This document shows, in pieces, positions 15,404-24,641 of a stretch of DNA of 64,000 bases (the first letter of the stretch is position 1; each line of letters opens with the position of its first letter). Position numbers and translations under genes: made by a program. The notes beneath the pieces are model-generated. The model saw only the letters and a program-made list of their open reading frames with translations, was not told the origin of the DNA and made no database searches. Where the stretch lies: the NCBI RefSeq assembly GCF_003938655.1, contig NZ_RJJT01000007.1, positions 186,001-250,000 of the forward strand, in the 5' to 3' direction. Source of the stretch: Rhizobium pisi. Lineage in GTDB: Bacteria; Pseudomonadota; Alphaproteobacteria; Rhizobiales; Rhizobiaceae.

Positions 15404-16087
15404 ATGATTTGGATGGCGGATGTGCTTGGATTGGCGATCGCTTATCTCATCGGTTCCATCCCCACGGGCTATCTGGCGGGAAAGCTGCTCAAGGGCATCG
15501 ATATCAGGGTGCATGGCTCCAAATCCACGGGCGCAACGAATGTGTTGCGAACCCTGGGAAAATGGCCTGCGTTGGTCGTGCTGCTGGTGGATGTGCTGAA
15601 GGGTGCGGCCGCCGTTGTCTTTGCTCGCTGGTTTTATCCTTGGTCCTATGCACGGTGGCATGACGCACAACCGACAGCGCTTGATTTGACGACTTGGACC
15701 CCTTGGGTCGCTTGCGTCGCAGGGCTTGCCGTATTGTTAGGTCACGGCCGTTCGATTTGGTTGAGTTTTACCGGTGGCAAATCCGCTGCGACGGGGCTGG
15801 GCGTGTTGCTTGCAGTATCCTGGCCAGTTGGTCTAGGTGCGGCGACAGCTTTTGGCATAGGGCTGGCTGCGTTTCGGATTGTTTCGCTTAGTTCGATGCT
15901 GGCGGCGTTGACTGCGATCATCCTCATCTGCAGTACGGAACAATCGTTACCTTATCGGTTTCTGGTGATTGCCGGCGGTCTTTATTTAATTGTGCGCCAT
16001 CGTGCCAATATTCAGCGGCTGCTAGCAGGGATAGAACCACGCTTAGGTCAAAGTAGCCCGGCATCGAAAACGGGTTCCCAAATTTAA
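15404..16087 (+). CDS. plsY: Glycerol-3-phosphate acyltransferase PlsY, of cyanobacterial appearance
   Basis: 227 residues, inner membrane. The PlsY motifs are SKSTGATNVLRTLGK (about 45-59; usual GSGNxGATN has become GSKSTGATN), GHGRSIWLSFTGGKSAATGLG (about 116-136) and the ending RHRANIQRLLAGIEPRLGQ. PlsY moves acyl from acyl-phosphate to glycerol 3-phosphate. The linker sequence, the LPYRFLVIAGGLYLIVRHR segment and the LAGxEPRLGQ tail match what I recall of cyanobacterial PlsY much better than of rhizobial PlsY. Codon use is more AT-rich than in the neighbours (many TTG, TTT, GTT). GAGGTGG lies before the ATG. Probably a second, transferred plsY. Confidence 0.85.
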   Translation: MIWMADVLGLAIAYLIGSIPTGYLAGKLLKGIDIRVHGSKSTGATNVLRTLGKWPALVVLLVDVLKGAAAVVFARWFYPWSYARWHDAQPTALDLTTWTPWVACVAGLAVLLGHGRSIWLSFTGGKSAATGLGVLLAVSWPVGLGAATAFGIGLAAFRIVSLSSMLAALTAIILICSTEQSLPYRFLVIAGGLYLIVRHRANIQRLLAGIEPRLGQSSPASKTGSQI

Positions 16088-16136
16088 TAGCGCGCTCGGA
16101 CCTCTAGAGATTGCCAGCACGCTGGCGCAAGCGCAC

Positions 16137-16162
16137 GAAAAAGGCCCCGCCGAGGCGGGGCC
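16137..16162 (-). terminator. Rho-independent terminator of the glycine-zipper gene
   Basis: GGCCCCGCC (16143-16151) pairs with GGCGGGGCC (16154-16162); on the minus strand the stem is followed by five Ts. It ends the leftward glycine-zipper transcript and may also stop plsY from the other side. Confidence 0.8.
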
Positions 16163-16202
16163 GGAGGTGGCCGGGCCGCAGCAGGCGGCCTCGGCGGGTT
16201 GA

Positions 16203-16598
16203 TTATTCAATCACCTGCACGACGCGGTGCGTGCGAGGTTCGACGATCACATGGCGGTTGTTGATGACCGTATAGGCATATTTCGGGTTGTCGGGGACCG
16301 GCGTCACAACGACATCAGCCGGAAGCGGCTTGCCGACGACAATTGGTTCCTGGACAACCACGGAGGCGGTCGGGGCCGGCTGCTGCTGGACATAGGTCAC
16401 GACTTCGCGCGGCGGCGGATCGATAACGGCACCGGCGACACCGCCGGCCACACCGCCAATGGCAGCACCCACAGGACCACCGACGATCGCGCCGGTGATG
16501 GCGCCACCGGCTGCACCCGTTACGGCTCCGTCAGCGAGCGCATTTGATGCAAGCGACGACAGCGCAAGGGCGCTGGAGACAAGTAGGATCTTGTACAT
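16203..16598 (-). CDS. Exported glycine-zipper protein (DUF1236-like)
   Basis: 131 residues. A signal peptide (about 1-22) is followed by GAAGGAITGAIVGGPVGAAIGGVAGGVAGAVID, a glycine-zipper hairpin typical of membrane-associated envelope proteins, and a C-terminal YVQQQP...YAYTVINNRHVIVEPRTHRVVQVIE segment typical of DUF1236. AAAGGAGA precedes the ATG. A perfect EcfG promoter upstream marks it as a member of the general stress regulon. Likely envelope protein; exact role unknown. Confidence 0.8.
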   Translation of the reverse strand: MYKILLVSSALALSSLASNALADGAVTGAAGGAITGAIVGGPVGAAIGGVAGGVAGAVIDPPPREVVTYVQQQPAPTASVVVQEPIVVGKPLPADVVVTPVPDNPKYAYTVINNRHVIVEPRTHRVVQVIE

Positions 16599-16631
16599 TT
16601 TGCTTCTCCTTTACTGGGGTTGCGTTTGGGT

Positions 16632-16656
16632 AACGACCACGCCAGTCCGAGGTTCC
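16632..16656 (-). promoter_or_regulatory. EcfG-type promoter of the glycine-zipper gene
   Basis: Minus strand GGAAC-N16-CGTT, a perfect match, 34 nt upstream of the ATG at 16598. With a transcript start about 7 nt after CGTT, the leader is short and carries a good Shine-Dalgarno. Confidence 0.8.
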
Positions 16657-16728
16657 GGCAGGAGAGAGTCACGCTTTGGAAGCCCGGTTCACATTATGTG
16701 AGGCGGCCAAAGCATGGGTCGGAAGGCC

Positions 16729-17838
16729 TTATTCCATCCGCTGGCGGAAGAGCCAGGCGGCGGCGGTGAGCGTGACGGCGGCGATCAGCGCCAGGGGGAT
16801 TGTCTGGTTTACCACCTCGCTCAAGGGGATATCCTTCAAGAAAACGCCTTTGACGATCACAAGAAAATAACGCAGCGGGTTGATGAGGGTTATCGGCTGC
16901 AGCCATCCCGGCATGTTCTCGATCGGCGTCGCAAAGCCCGAGAGCAGCATGGCCGGGACCATGAACAGGAAGGCGCCGAGGATCGCCTGCTGCTGCGTCA
17001 TCGACAGCGCCGAGATGAAGAGGCCAAGGCCGGCGACCGAGCCCAGATAGAAGATCGCACTGCCGTAAAGCAGGAAGAGCGAGCCGCGCAACGGCACCTC
17101 GAAGAGGAAGACGGCGGCCAGGATATAGACGGTGATGTGGAAGAGGCCGATCATCATCGGCGGGATCAGCTTGCCGATCAGGATTTCGTGCATGCGCAGC
17201 GGCGAGACCATCAACTGGTCGAAGGTGCCGAGTTCGCGCTCTCGGGCGATCGACAGAGCCGTCACGATCAGGCCGATCAGCAGCGCGATGCTGGCGATGA
17301 GGTTCGGCACCATGAACCATTGGTAGGTGAGGTTCGTATTGAACCAGTTGCGCGGCACGGAGGACACCATGCCGGCGCCGGCGCGCTTGCCTGCCGGCGT
17401 CTCGGCGGCAAGCGTGCTGCCGATCTGCGAGAGATAGCCCGCGACGATCTGCGAGGCGTTGGAGCGGCGGCCGTCGAGCACGATCTGCAGGTCGGCCGGC
17501 GTTCCCGCTTCGATATTGCGCGAGAAATCCGGGCTGATCTCGACCGCGGCAATGACGGTCTGGTTATCGATCGCCACTTGGACTTCCGCCTGACTGGCCG
17601 CGATCTCGATGTTGCGAAAGGTCGGCGAGCCGTCGATGCGCTGGATCAGTTCCTGGCCCCAATGGCCGCTGTCGCGGTTGAGGATCATGACGTCGACATT
17701 GCGCACTTCGAGCGTTGCGGCATAGGAGAAGACGAGAAGCTGGACGATCGGCGGCCCGATTAGGATGGCGCGGCCCTTGGGGTCGCGCAGCACGGCGAGC
17801 AGTTCCTTGACGATCAGGGCGTAGAGCCTCGTCCACAT
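16729..17838 (-). CDS. ABC-2 type efflux permease, YbhR-like
   Basis: 369 residues. One N-terminal span (about 20-45), a large periplasmic loop with VEISPDFSRNIEAG and GTPADLQIVLDG, then five C-terminal spans including SIARERELGTFDQLMVSPLRMHEILIGK, the hallmark ABC-2 permease string. With its sister at 17840 it forms the membrane heterodimer fed by the double ATPase. E. coli YbhR with YbhS pairs the same way and expels drugs such as cephalosporins or Na+/Li+. Last gene of the operon; the ATG at 17838 overlaps the end of the previous gene. Confidence 0.88.
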   Translation of the reverse strand: MWTRLYALIVKELLAVLRDPKGRAILIGPPIVQLLVFSYAATLEVRNVDVMILNRDSGHWGQELIQRIDGSPTFRNIEIAASQAEVQVAIDNQTVIAAVEISPDFSRNIEAGTPADLQIVLDGRRSNASQIVAGYLSQIGSTLAAETPAGKRAGAGMVSSVPRNWFNTNLTYQWFMVPNLIASIALLIGLIVTALSIARERELGTFDQLMVSPLRMHEILIGKLIPPMMIGLFHITVYILAAVFLFEVPLRGSLFLLYGSAIFYLGSVAGLGLFISALSMTQQQAILGAFLFMVPAMLLSGFATPIENMPGWLQPITLINPLRYFLVIVKGVFLKDIPLSEVVNQTIPLALIAAVTLTAAAWLFRQRME

Positions 17839-17839
17839 C

Positions 17840-18967
17840 TCAGCCGATCCTTTTTCTGGTGCTGCGGGCGGCAAGCACGAACATGATGGCGCCGATCGTC
17901 AGCATGACGGAGATGGCCCGTCCGAACATCGGCCAGATGTCGCCGGCGAGGAACACCGTCTGCAGGCTGGGGATCAGGTAACGCGCCGGCACGATGAAGG
18001 TGATCCACTGGATGACGGTGGGCATGGAATTGATCTCGAAAAGAAAGCCCGACAGCAGGAAGGCCGGCAGGAAGGCAGAGATCAGCGCCAGTTGCGAGGC
18101 GAGGAACTGGTTCTTCGTTGCCGTCGAGATCAGCAGACCCTGGCCGAGCGCCGGGATCAGGAAGGCGGCCGACAAGGCGTAAAGGGCCGCGACGGAGCCG
18201 CGGAACGGCACGCCGAAGAGAAAGACCGCAAGCAGCACGCAAAGCGTCATCGAGGTGAGGCCGAGCAGGAAATAGGGCAGGATCTTGCCGGCAAGCAGTT
18301 CGACCGCCGTCACCGGCGTCGCCATCATCGCTTCCATGGTGCCGCGCTCCCACTCCCGGGCGACGACGAGTGAGGTCAGGAGCGTGCCGACCAGGGTCAT
18401 GACGATGGCGATCGAGCCGGGCACGAGGAAATTGCGGCTGGTGAGCTCCGGATTGAACCAGAAGCGCTGCTCGACCGAGATGGCCGGGCTATGGGAGGCG
18501 ACATCAGCCTGCCTCTGCTGCTCCCAGTTGGCAACGGCGCCTTGGGCATAGTTCTGCACGAAATTCGCCGTGTTCGGGTCGGAGCCGTCGACGATCACCT
18601 GGAGAGAGGGACTGTTGCCGGCTGTGTAGCGGGTGGTGAAATCGGCGGAAATGACGACGATGCCGCGTACCTTGCCGAGCACCAGATCTTCCTCGAACAG
18701 GCGCCGGTCGCGGCCGATCACCACGTCGAAATAACGCGAGGCCTGGAAACTGGCCGCGAGGTCCTGCGTCAGCGGCGTCATCTCCTCGGTGACAAGGCCG
18801 ATGCGGGTGCGGGTCGTATCGAGCGAGACGCCGTAGCCGAAGAGAAAGAGCAGGATCAGCGGCAGCACGAAGGCGATGAGGATGCTGCTCGGATCGCGGA
18901 TCGCCTGAAAGCTTTCCTTGCGCACCAGGGCTGAAAGACGCCGCAATCGGTTGGAGGAGGCGCTCAT
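17840..18967 (-). CDS. ABC-2 type efflux permease, YbhS-like
   Basis: 375 residues from the ATG at 18967, which overlaps the end of the ATPase gene by 4 nt (ATGA). N-terminal span, large periplasmic loop (FVQNYAQGAVANWEQQRQ), and VAREWERGTMEAMMATPVTAVELLAGKILPYF, the ABC-2 permease string, followed by several spans. Partner of the 16729 gene. A longer frame exists upstream but runs inside the ATPase gene. Confidence 0.88.
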   Translation of the reverse strand: MSASSNRLRRLSALVRKESFQAIRDPSSILIAFVLPLILLFLFGYGVSLDTTRTRIGLVTEEMTPLTQDLAASFQASRYFDVVIGRDRRLFEEDLVLGKVRGIVVISADFTTRYTAGNSPSLQVIVDGSDPNTANFVQNYAQGAVANWEQQRQADVASHSPAISVEQRFWFNPELTSRNFLVPGSIAIVMTLVGTLLTSLVVAREWERGTMEAMMATPVTAVELLAGKILPYFLLGLTSMTLCVLLAVFLFGVPFRGSVAALYALSAAFLIPALGQGLLISTATKNQFLASQLALISAFLPAFLLSGFLFEINSMPTVIQWITFIVPARYLIPSLQTVFLAGDIWPMFGRAISVMLTIGAIMFVLAARSTRKRIG

Positions 18968-20721
18968 GCGGCATCCTCCGCTTCCGATTGCTGGACGAGC
19001 GCGATGAAGGCATCCTCCATCGTCGGGTCCGGCTGCTCCTTGGTCGCGACCCGGGCTTTCAGCTTGTCTGGAGAACCCAGCGCGATCGAGCGGCCGCGAT
19101 AGATCAGCGAGATGCGGTCGCAATATTCCGCCTCGTCCATGAAGTGGGTGGTGACGAGCACGGTGACGCCTTTTTCCACAAGCGCGTTGATATGCGTCCA
19201 GAATTCGCGGCGGGTGATCGGATCGACGCCTGATGTCGGCTCGTCCAGGAAGAGGGCGCGCGGCTCGTGCATGACAGCGCAGGCAAGCGCCAGTCGCTGC
19301 TTGAGGCCGAGCGGCAGATCCTTGGCGGGCTTGCGGGCGTGGTGGCCGAAATCGAAGATGCCGGCCATCAGTTCGATGCGCTCGCGCTTGCGCTGCCCAC
19401 GAAGTCCATAGACGCCGGCGAAGAATTCGAGGTTCTGCATGACGGTGAGGTCGCCATAGAGCGAGAATTTCTGCGCCATGTAGCCGAGCTGGTTGCGGGC
19501 TTCGGCGGCATCGCGGCGCAGGTCGAAACCCGCGACGCGGCCTTCGCCGCCGGTCGGCTTCAACAGGCCGCAGAGCATCTTGAAGGTGGTGGACTTGCCG
19601 GCGCCGTTCGGGCCGAGCAGGCCGAAGATCTCGCCGCGGCGGATATCGAAGCTGATGTCGTCGGCGGCGGTGAAATCGCCGAAGCGCTTGGTCAGGCCCT
19701 TGGCTTCGATCACCGGCCGGTCGCCCTCGGCCTTCAGAGGCGCCTGCGCCTCGGCAAGCCTGGAACGGCCGCCGGGGCCGCCACCCAGCATGTCGACGAA
19801 GGCGTCCTCGAAGCGGGGCGGGGCAGGGGCAAGTGCCGCGCCGTCACCGGCTTTGGCAACGTCAGGCTTCTTGTCCCTGGCTGCGACGAGGCGGATCGCC
19901 TCGCCCTGGATCACGCCGTCGATGACGCCGTCGGCCTCAAGGAGTTCGGCAAGCACCTGGCGGCGGCGACCGGTGACGCCGGATACCCTGAAGACCCGGT
20001 CGTTGACGCGCTCCGTCATCTCCTCCGGTTTTCCCGAGAAGAGCAGCTTTCCCTGGTTGAGCAGGAGAACGTGGTCGCAGGCTTCCGCTTCGTCCAGATA
20101 GGCGGTCGACCAGAGCACGCCGATGCCTTCCCGGGTCAGGTTCTCGACCATCTTCCAGAGATCGCGGCGCGAGATCGGATCGACGCCGACGCCCGGCTCG
20201 TCGAGCAGCAGCAGGCGCGGCTTTTTCAGAAGCGCGCAGGCAAGGCCGAGCTTCTGTTTCATGCCGCCGGAAAGTTTGCCGGCCAGGCGCCCGGTGAAGC
20301 GTTTAAGGTCGGTGAAGGTCAGCAGTTCGTCGAAGGCGGCCGCGCGTTCGCTCTTCGGCAGGCCGCGCAGATCGGCATAGAGATCGAGGTTTTCCTGCAC
20401 AGAGAGGTCCTCATAGAGGCCGAAGCGCTGCGGCATGTAGCCGATCGCCGCCTGGATGCCGGCGGCATTCTTCCTGGTGTCGAAGCCCAGAACCTCAACC
20501 GTTCCGGTGTCGGGCAGCATCAGGCCGGTCATCAGGCGGATCAGCGTCGTCTTGCCGGCGCCATCAGGGCCGACAAGGCCGGTGATTGCACCGCCGCCGA
20601 TCGTGCCCGAGACGGCGTCGAGTGCTGCGGGCGCATCGCCGAATCGCTTGGTGACGCCGTCGATCCGGACGAGCGGCCTGTCGTCCCAACCTGTCTGGGG
20701 GGTGGTTTCGGCCGTGCTCAT
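18964..20721 (-). CDS. Double ATP-binding cassette protein, YbhF-like
   Basis: 585 residues with two full ATPase domains. First: Walker [11 protein letters not shown] (about 51-60), signature [10 protein letters not shown], Walker [14 protein letters not shown]. Second (about 335-560): Walker [11 protein letters not shown], signature variant [10 protein letters not shown] in place of LSGG, Walker [14 protein letters not shown]. The degenerate second signature is common in such tandem ATPases and suggests one weak catalytic site. It powers the YbhR/YbhS-like permease pair. Overlaps the HlyD gene before it by 4 nt. Confidence 0.9.
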   Translation of the reverse strand: MSTAETTPQTGWDDRPLVRIDGVTKRFGDAPAALDAVSGTIGGGAITGLVGPDGAGKTTLIRLMTGLMLPDTGTVEVLGFDTRKNAAGIQAAIGYMPQRFGLYEDLSVQENLDLYADLRGLPKSERAAAFDELLTFTDLKRFTGRLAGKLSGGMKQKLGLACALLKKPRLLLLDEPGVGVDPISRRDLWKMVENLTREGIGVLWSTAYLDEAEACDHVLLLNQGKLLFSGKPEEMTERVNDRVFRVSGVTGRRRQVLAELLEADGVIDGVIQGEAIRLVAARDKKPDVAKAGDGAALAPAPPRFEDAFVDMLGGGPGGRSRLAEAQAPLKAEGDRPVIEAKGLTKRFGDFTAADDISFDIRRGEIFGLLGPNGAGKSTTFKMLCGLLKPTGGEGRVAGFDLRRDAAEARNQLGYMAQKFSLYGDLTVMQNLEFFAGVYGLRGQRKRERIELMAGIFDFGHHARKPAKDLPLGLKQRLALACAVMHEPRALFLDEPTSGVDPITRREFWTHINALVEKGVTVLVTTHFMDEAEYCDRISLIYRGRSIALGSPDKLKARVATKEQPDPTMEDAFIALVQQSEAEDAA

Positions 20722-21731
20722 CGTCCGCCTGCCGTCGGCGCGGACAGATGCACTGTGACCGGCATGCCCTGGCGCAGGTCCGGGCCGGGTTTGTCGATGA
20801 CGATCCGGAGGCGATAGACGAGGTCGGTCCGGAGTTCCGGTGTCTCCACCGATTTCGGGGTGAATTCGGCAACCGGCGAGATGAAGCCGATCGTGCCTTC
20901 ATAGGGCTTGTCGGGCGCCGTATCGGAGGCGACGGAAACCTTTATGCCGGGATGAATGCGGCCGAGGTCGGGTTCGGCGACATAGCTGCGCACCCAGACG
21001 GGCTCGGTCAGGGACAGCACGAAGACGGTATCGGCCGGCGAGACGATCGCGCCGTTTTCCCGCACACGCGAGAGGATGACGCCGTCGTTCGGCGCACGCA
21101 GTTCCGTGTCGGCGAGCGAGGTGCGGGCCGAGGCGAGCGTCGCTTCGGCTGCCTTCACCTGCGCATCGGCGGCTGCGATATCCTCGACGCGCGAACCCTC
21201 CTCAAGCAGCTTCAGCGCCTCGTTGGCGGACTGGGAGCGCGCGGCGGCCATCGCCTTTGCGGCGGTCGCCTGATCCAGGCTTGCCTCTGATATCGTGCCC
21301 TGCGGACGAAGCTGACGGGCGCGGTCATAGGCGAGGTTGGCATTCTGCAGATCGGCGAGGCTTTCGTCATAGGCGGCGCGCGCCTGGGCGATCTCGGTCG
21401 GGCGCGGGCCGGCCTTCAGCTTGTCGAGCGTCGCCCGAAGGGCCGCCGCATTGGCCTCGCCGGAGCGGACGGCGAATTCATAGGGTGCGGCATCGAGCTT
21501 CGCCAGGACCGTTCCGCTCTTGACCACATCGCCCTCGTCGACGCGGAGTTCGGAGAGGCGGCCGCTGACGCGAAAGCCGAGCGAGACCTGGCGGATATCG
21601 ACATTGCCGTAAAGGACGAATTCGCGGCGGGTCTCGGGCAGCCAGCCGAGCTTTTCGGGTAGGCCATACCACCAGGCGGCGGCACCTGCCGCAACGAGGA
21701 GAAGGACGGCGAGGGGAAGGGTGCGTTTCAT
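20718..21731 (-). CDS. HlyD family membrane fusion protein, YbhG-like
   Basis: 337 residues. N-terminal membrane anchor or signal ([20 protein letters not shown]), lipoyl-like half ([26 protein letters not shown]), a long coiled-coil of about 110 residues, then [30 protein letters not shown]. It bridges the ABC permease to an outer membrane channel. The ATG at 21731 overlaps the regulator gene by 4 nt; the frame reaches further but lies within it. E. coli order cecR-ybhG-ybhF-ybhS-ybhR is repeated exactly. Confidence 0.9.
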   Translation of the reverse strand: MKRTLPLAVLLLVAAGAAAWWYGLPEKLGWLPETRREFVLYGNVDIRQVSLGFRVSGRLSELRVDEGDVVKSGTVLAKLDAAPYEFAVRSGEANAAALRATLDKLKAGPRPTEIAQARAAYDESLADLQNANLAYDRARQLRPQGTISEASLDQATAAKAMAAARSQSANEALKLLEEGSRVEDIAAADAQVKAAEATLASARTSLADTELRAPNDGVILSRVRENGAIVSPADTVFVLSLTEPVWVRSYVAEPDLGRIHPGIKVSVASDTAPDKPYEGTIGFISPVAEFTPKSVETPELRTDLVYRLRIVIDKPGPDLRQGMPVTVHLSAPTAGGR

Positions 21732-22432
21732 GCCGCACCGCCTTTCGACGGCCCGATGACATCGACCAGTTCGGCGGCAAGGCCGCGCAATATTTCCACC
21801 TGTTTCGGGCCGAAGGTGTCCCATTCCATCTGGGCGAGAACGGCCGCCCGGGCAAAGCGGAAGACGAGAATGCTGCCGATAAGGTTGAAGGCGCGCAGGC
21901 GCACATGTTCCGAAGCGGGATCTTCGTCGAGGATGGCGCCGATCAGCCGCCGGCCCATCTCGATCATCGGCCGCATCATGCCCTGATAGACCCGCTGGAA
22001 GGCCTCGGTCGGTTCCATCTGCTCGCGGATCAGAAAGCGCGCCCAGGATTCGGATTCCTTGGCGACGAAAAGCGTCACCATGGTCTGCAGGATTTCGGTG
22101 AGGAAGAGGCGCGCCTGCGTCCCATCGAGCGGTTCGCCGGCCCTGTCGAGCGCCATGAGATGTGTGCCGATGCGCATCCTCATGCCGCTGATATGCGTGT
22201 CGACCTGCAGCATCAGATATTCGGCGGCGGCGATGTAGAGGCCTTCCTTGCTGCCGAAATAATAAGGGATCGCCTGGAGGTTGACGCCGGCGGCTTCGGT
22301 CAGCTGGCGTGTCGAGGCACCGTCGAAGCCATAGCGTCCGAAGACGTCGAGGGCGGCGCTCAGCATCTTCTGGCGCGCGGCTTCGGCGCGGGCGGAGGCT
22401 GGCGGTGTCTGGTTGTTATGTTCCTGGGTCAT
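21728..22432 (-). CDS. TetR family regulator, CecR-like
   Basis: 234 residues. Helix-turn-helix about residues 20-62 ([35 protein letters not shown]) and the CecR/DUF1956 C-terminal domain ([24 protein letters not shown]). CecR controls the ybhGFSR efflux operon in E. coli, and this gene heads the same operon here. A 12-bp palindrome TCAATCGATTGA lies 32 nt upstream. Confidence 0.88.
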   Translation of the reverse strand: MTQEHNNQTPPASARAEAARQKMLSAALDVFGRYGFDGASTRQLTEAAGVNLQAIPYYFGSKEGLYIAAAEYLMLQVDTHISGMRMRIGTHLMALDRAGEPLDGTQARLFLTEILQTMVTLFVAKESESWARFLIREQMEPTEAFQRVYQGMMRPMIEMGRRLIGAILDEDPASEHVRLRAFNLIGSILVFRFARAAVLAQMEWDTFGPKQVEILRGLAAELVDVIGPSKGGAA

Positions 22433-22463
22433 GACAGTTTTATAACATCAAATGCAAAATCAG

Positions 22464-22475
22464 TCAATCGATTGA
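22464..22475. promoter_or_regulatory. Palindrome upstream of the cecR-like gene
   Basis: TCAATCGATTGA, perfect 12-bp palindrome in an AT-rich stretch that holds the likely promoter. Candidate autorepressor site for the CecR-like protein. Confidence 0.5.
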
Positions 22476-22497
22476 TATATTATGCTGCGAGAGCATA

Positions 22498-22528
22498 GAG
22501 AGGGCATCCATCGTCTGGATGCCCTCTC
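22498..22528 (-). terminator. Long hairpin after the phospholipase D-like gene
   Basis: GAGAGGGCATCCA (22498-22510) pairs exactly with TGGATGCCCTCTC (22516-22528). It lies 22 nt beyond the stop of the leftward phospholipase D-like gene. No long T-tract, but the 13-bp stem is strong. Confidence 0.65.
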
Positions 22529-22550
22529 TTCAAGCGGCTGATGCTGCAGC

Positions 22551-24641
22551 TCAGATGCCGAGGAAATAATTCCGGCTCGACGGGCCTTGGGCGGGCGCAA
22601 ACCACCGGCCCTGCCAGCTGGCCTTGGTGTTGAGGAAGCCACCACCCGAATCCGCCTTCGGCGGCAGGCCTGTCTTAATCAGCGACTGGCGCAGCTCCTC
22701 CTGCAGCTTGGCGCGCAGGACATAGTGGTCGTAGACGTCGAGAATATGGATCGCATAGGCGACGGCGAGCGACTGGTTGCCGCGGACGATCAGCAGGTTC
22801 TCGTCGTTCTGGTAAGAGGCTTTGTAACCGAGATTGTGGCTGCCGGTGATGACGGTGCAATTGTCGGGGTGGAGCGGATCGATGACGATGATCTTGTCAT
22901 GGATGATTGCATGGCCGGCGCTCAGCAATTCTGGACGGAGATCGCCGAACTGGGCACTGATTGCCGCTGCCCGCACCATGACGATGCGGCCGGCATCGCC
23001 GCCCGGCCACCAGATCGCCCGCTCTGGCAGATCCCTGGAAGTGCCGTCGGGCCGCGTATAGGTTGTGGGTTCACCGGGTTTTGCCGGCGGCAGGGCTGCC
23101 GGATTGCTGATCGCGCCCTGGATCAGCAGATCCGGCCGCTTGGCGGCGGCCTCCGCCGCCTGGCCGATGACATTCTGCTCGCCGCGCACGCCGGGATAGA
23201 AGGTCAGAAACAGGATGGCGCTGTCGGCATGTTCCATCAGCGAATAGACGCGGCTCAAATCGACAGGCGTCGGCGAGGTCTTGTTCTTGGTCGGCGCCTT
23301 GGTATTGGGCGAAAACAGGATTTCGACAGTCGTTTTTCCATCCTCCAGCGTCACCGGACCGGTGGGCTCGGCGTTGGCCTGGCGCAGCACCGCGCCCTGC
23401 ACGCCCTTGCTCGGCGCAAAGCCCTCGGCGGTCTCGCCGTGGTTGGAAACGGTCAAGGGAACGCTCACCGGCTGCGGATCGTCCCGCAAAAGCTTCCAAT
23501 AGGCGAGAAAACGAGCCGCGACATTCTCGTCTTCGATCAGGATGACATTGTTCGACTGGGTGCAGAGGCCGGTTTCGGTCCAGTTGGTGCTGCCGGTCAT
23601 GACCGTGCGGGCGACGCCGCCTTCGACATAGACGGCGAATTTATTGTGGCCGATATGGCTGTTGTTGTTGAAGAGGCGGTCCTGCACGCGCTCTGCCGAG
23701 GGTGCTGCGGCATGAAGGCCGACGCGGGCGTCGTGATTGCCGGTGTCCCAGACAACAGGTTTCCTCGGCGACGGGTCGCCGTCCTTGTTGAGATCGGTCG
23801 AGCCTGAGGTGGAGAGGATCACATGCGCCTTGCCTGTCTTGACGAGCGCCGTCAGCCGCTCGATCAATTCAGGATCGTGCAATTCATAGAGCGCGAGATA
23901 AAGTTCGCCGTTTCCCTTCTCGGCGCGATCGATCAGCGTCGTCAGGAAGCTCAGCACATCGGCGGTCAGGAACAGGCGAATCGGATCATTCTTTTCGGGG
24001 ATGTGCGCCTTCAGAGTTTTCAGCAGGCCTTCGGTCATGCGCGTCGCCGGACCGGGCGCGACGTTCTTCGGTTTTGCGCCCTGGACCTTTTCCAGCTGGC
24101 GCACCAGGTTCTGCGTCGAGAGGATGCCGTTGGTATAGGTCGCCTTGATGGCGCCACCGCTGGGGAAATCATGGGTGACGTCGATGCTCTCGGTCTTGAA
24201 GGGTTCGTCGAGAATGAAAAGCGGCCGCTGTGCCCCCTCGTAACGCGGCTTGCCGTTTTCGTCGCGATAAGGGGCGGTGTCGGAGGCGGGAACCTGCGCG
24301 CGGCCGGGGCCTGCAAGCCCGACCGGCGTGATTTCGTAGTGGATCCTGAAATCGATCGGCCGGACTTTCGCCTCGTCACGGAAGCGACGCAGTGTCAAGT
24401 CGCGCCACTGATATTGCTGGATCGGCCAGACCGAGCTGTCCTGCTCCAGCCAGTCGGGATTCGACTGGTCCGTAAAGGCGATCCAGGTCGGAAGAATGCG
24501 CCGGGCGCCGACTTCCGGTCCGGTTTCGTGCACGCGGGTAATCATGAAGCCGAGACAATCGGCAATCGGGCCGTCAGCCGTCCAGGCGAGGTAGGCGACC
24601 TCGCCATTGCACCATGCGCCTGCCTTGGTAATCCTTCCCAT
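22551..24641 (-). CDS. Large phospholipase D-like (HKD) protein
   Basis: 696 residues, no signal peptide. Two phospholipase D-type motifs: HNKFAVYVEGG...TGSTNW in the middle (the usual Asp after HxKx4 is absent, Val/Glu instead) and HDKIIVIDP...ITGSHN in the C-terminal third, which is canonical. The N-terminal ~190 residues (ITRVHETGPEVGARRILPTWIAFTDQ) are unrecognised. PLD-family proteins cut phosphodiesters in lipids or nucleic acids; substrate here is open. Stand-alone gene, followed by a strong hairpin. Confidence 0.8.
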   Translation of the reverse strand: MGRITKAGAWCNGEVAYLAWTADGPIADCLGFMITRVHETGPEVGARRILPTWIAFTDQSNPDWLEQDSSVWPIQQYQWRDLTLRRFRDEAKVRPIDFRIHYEITPVGLAGPGRAQVPASDTAPYRDENGKPRYEGAQRPLFILDEPFKTESIDVTHDFPSGGAIKATYTNGILSTQNLVRQLEKVQGAKPKNVAPGPATRMTEGLLKTLKAHIPEKNDPIRLFLTADVLSFLTTLIDRAEKGNGELYLALYELHDPELIERLTALVKTGKAHVILSTSGSTDLNKDGDPSPRKPVVWDTGNHDARVGLHAAAPSAERVQDRLFNNNSHIGHNKFAVYVEGGVARTVMTGSTNWTETGLCTQSNNVILIEDENVAARFLAYWKLLRDDPQPVSVPLTVSNHGETAEGFAPSKGVQGAVLRQANAEPTGPVTLEDGKTTVEILFSPNTKAPTKNKTSPTPVDLSRVYSLMEHADSAILFLTFYPGVRGEQNVIGQAAEAAAKRPDLLIQGAISNPAALPPAKPGEPTTYTRPDGTSRDLPERAIWWPGGDAGRIVMVRAAAISAQFGDLRPELLSAGHAIIHDKIIVIDPLHPDNCTVITGSHNLGYKASYQNDENLLIVRGNQSLAVAYAIHILDVYDHYVLRAKLQEELRQSLIKTGLPPKADSGGGFLNTKASWQGRWFAPAQGPSSRNYFLGI

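Noticed and set aside
19267..20817. 516-residue rightward frame opposite the double ATPase
   Set aside because: Typical high-GC antisense frame; the ABC motifs on the other strand are complete.
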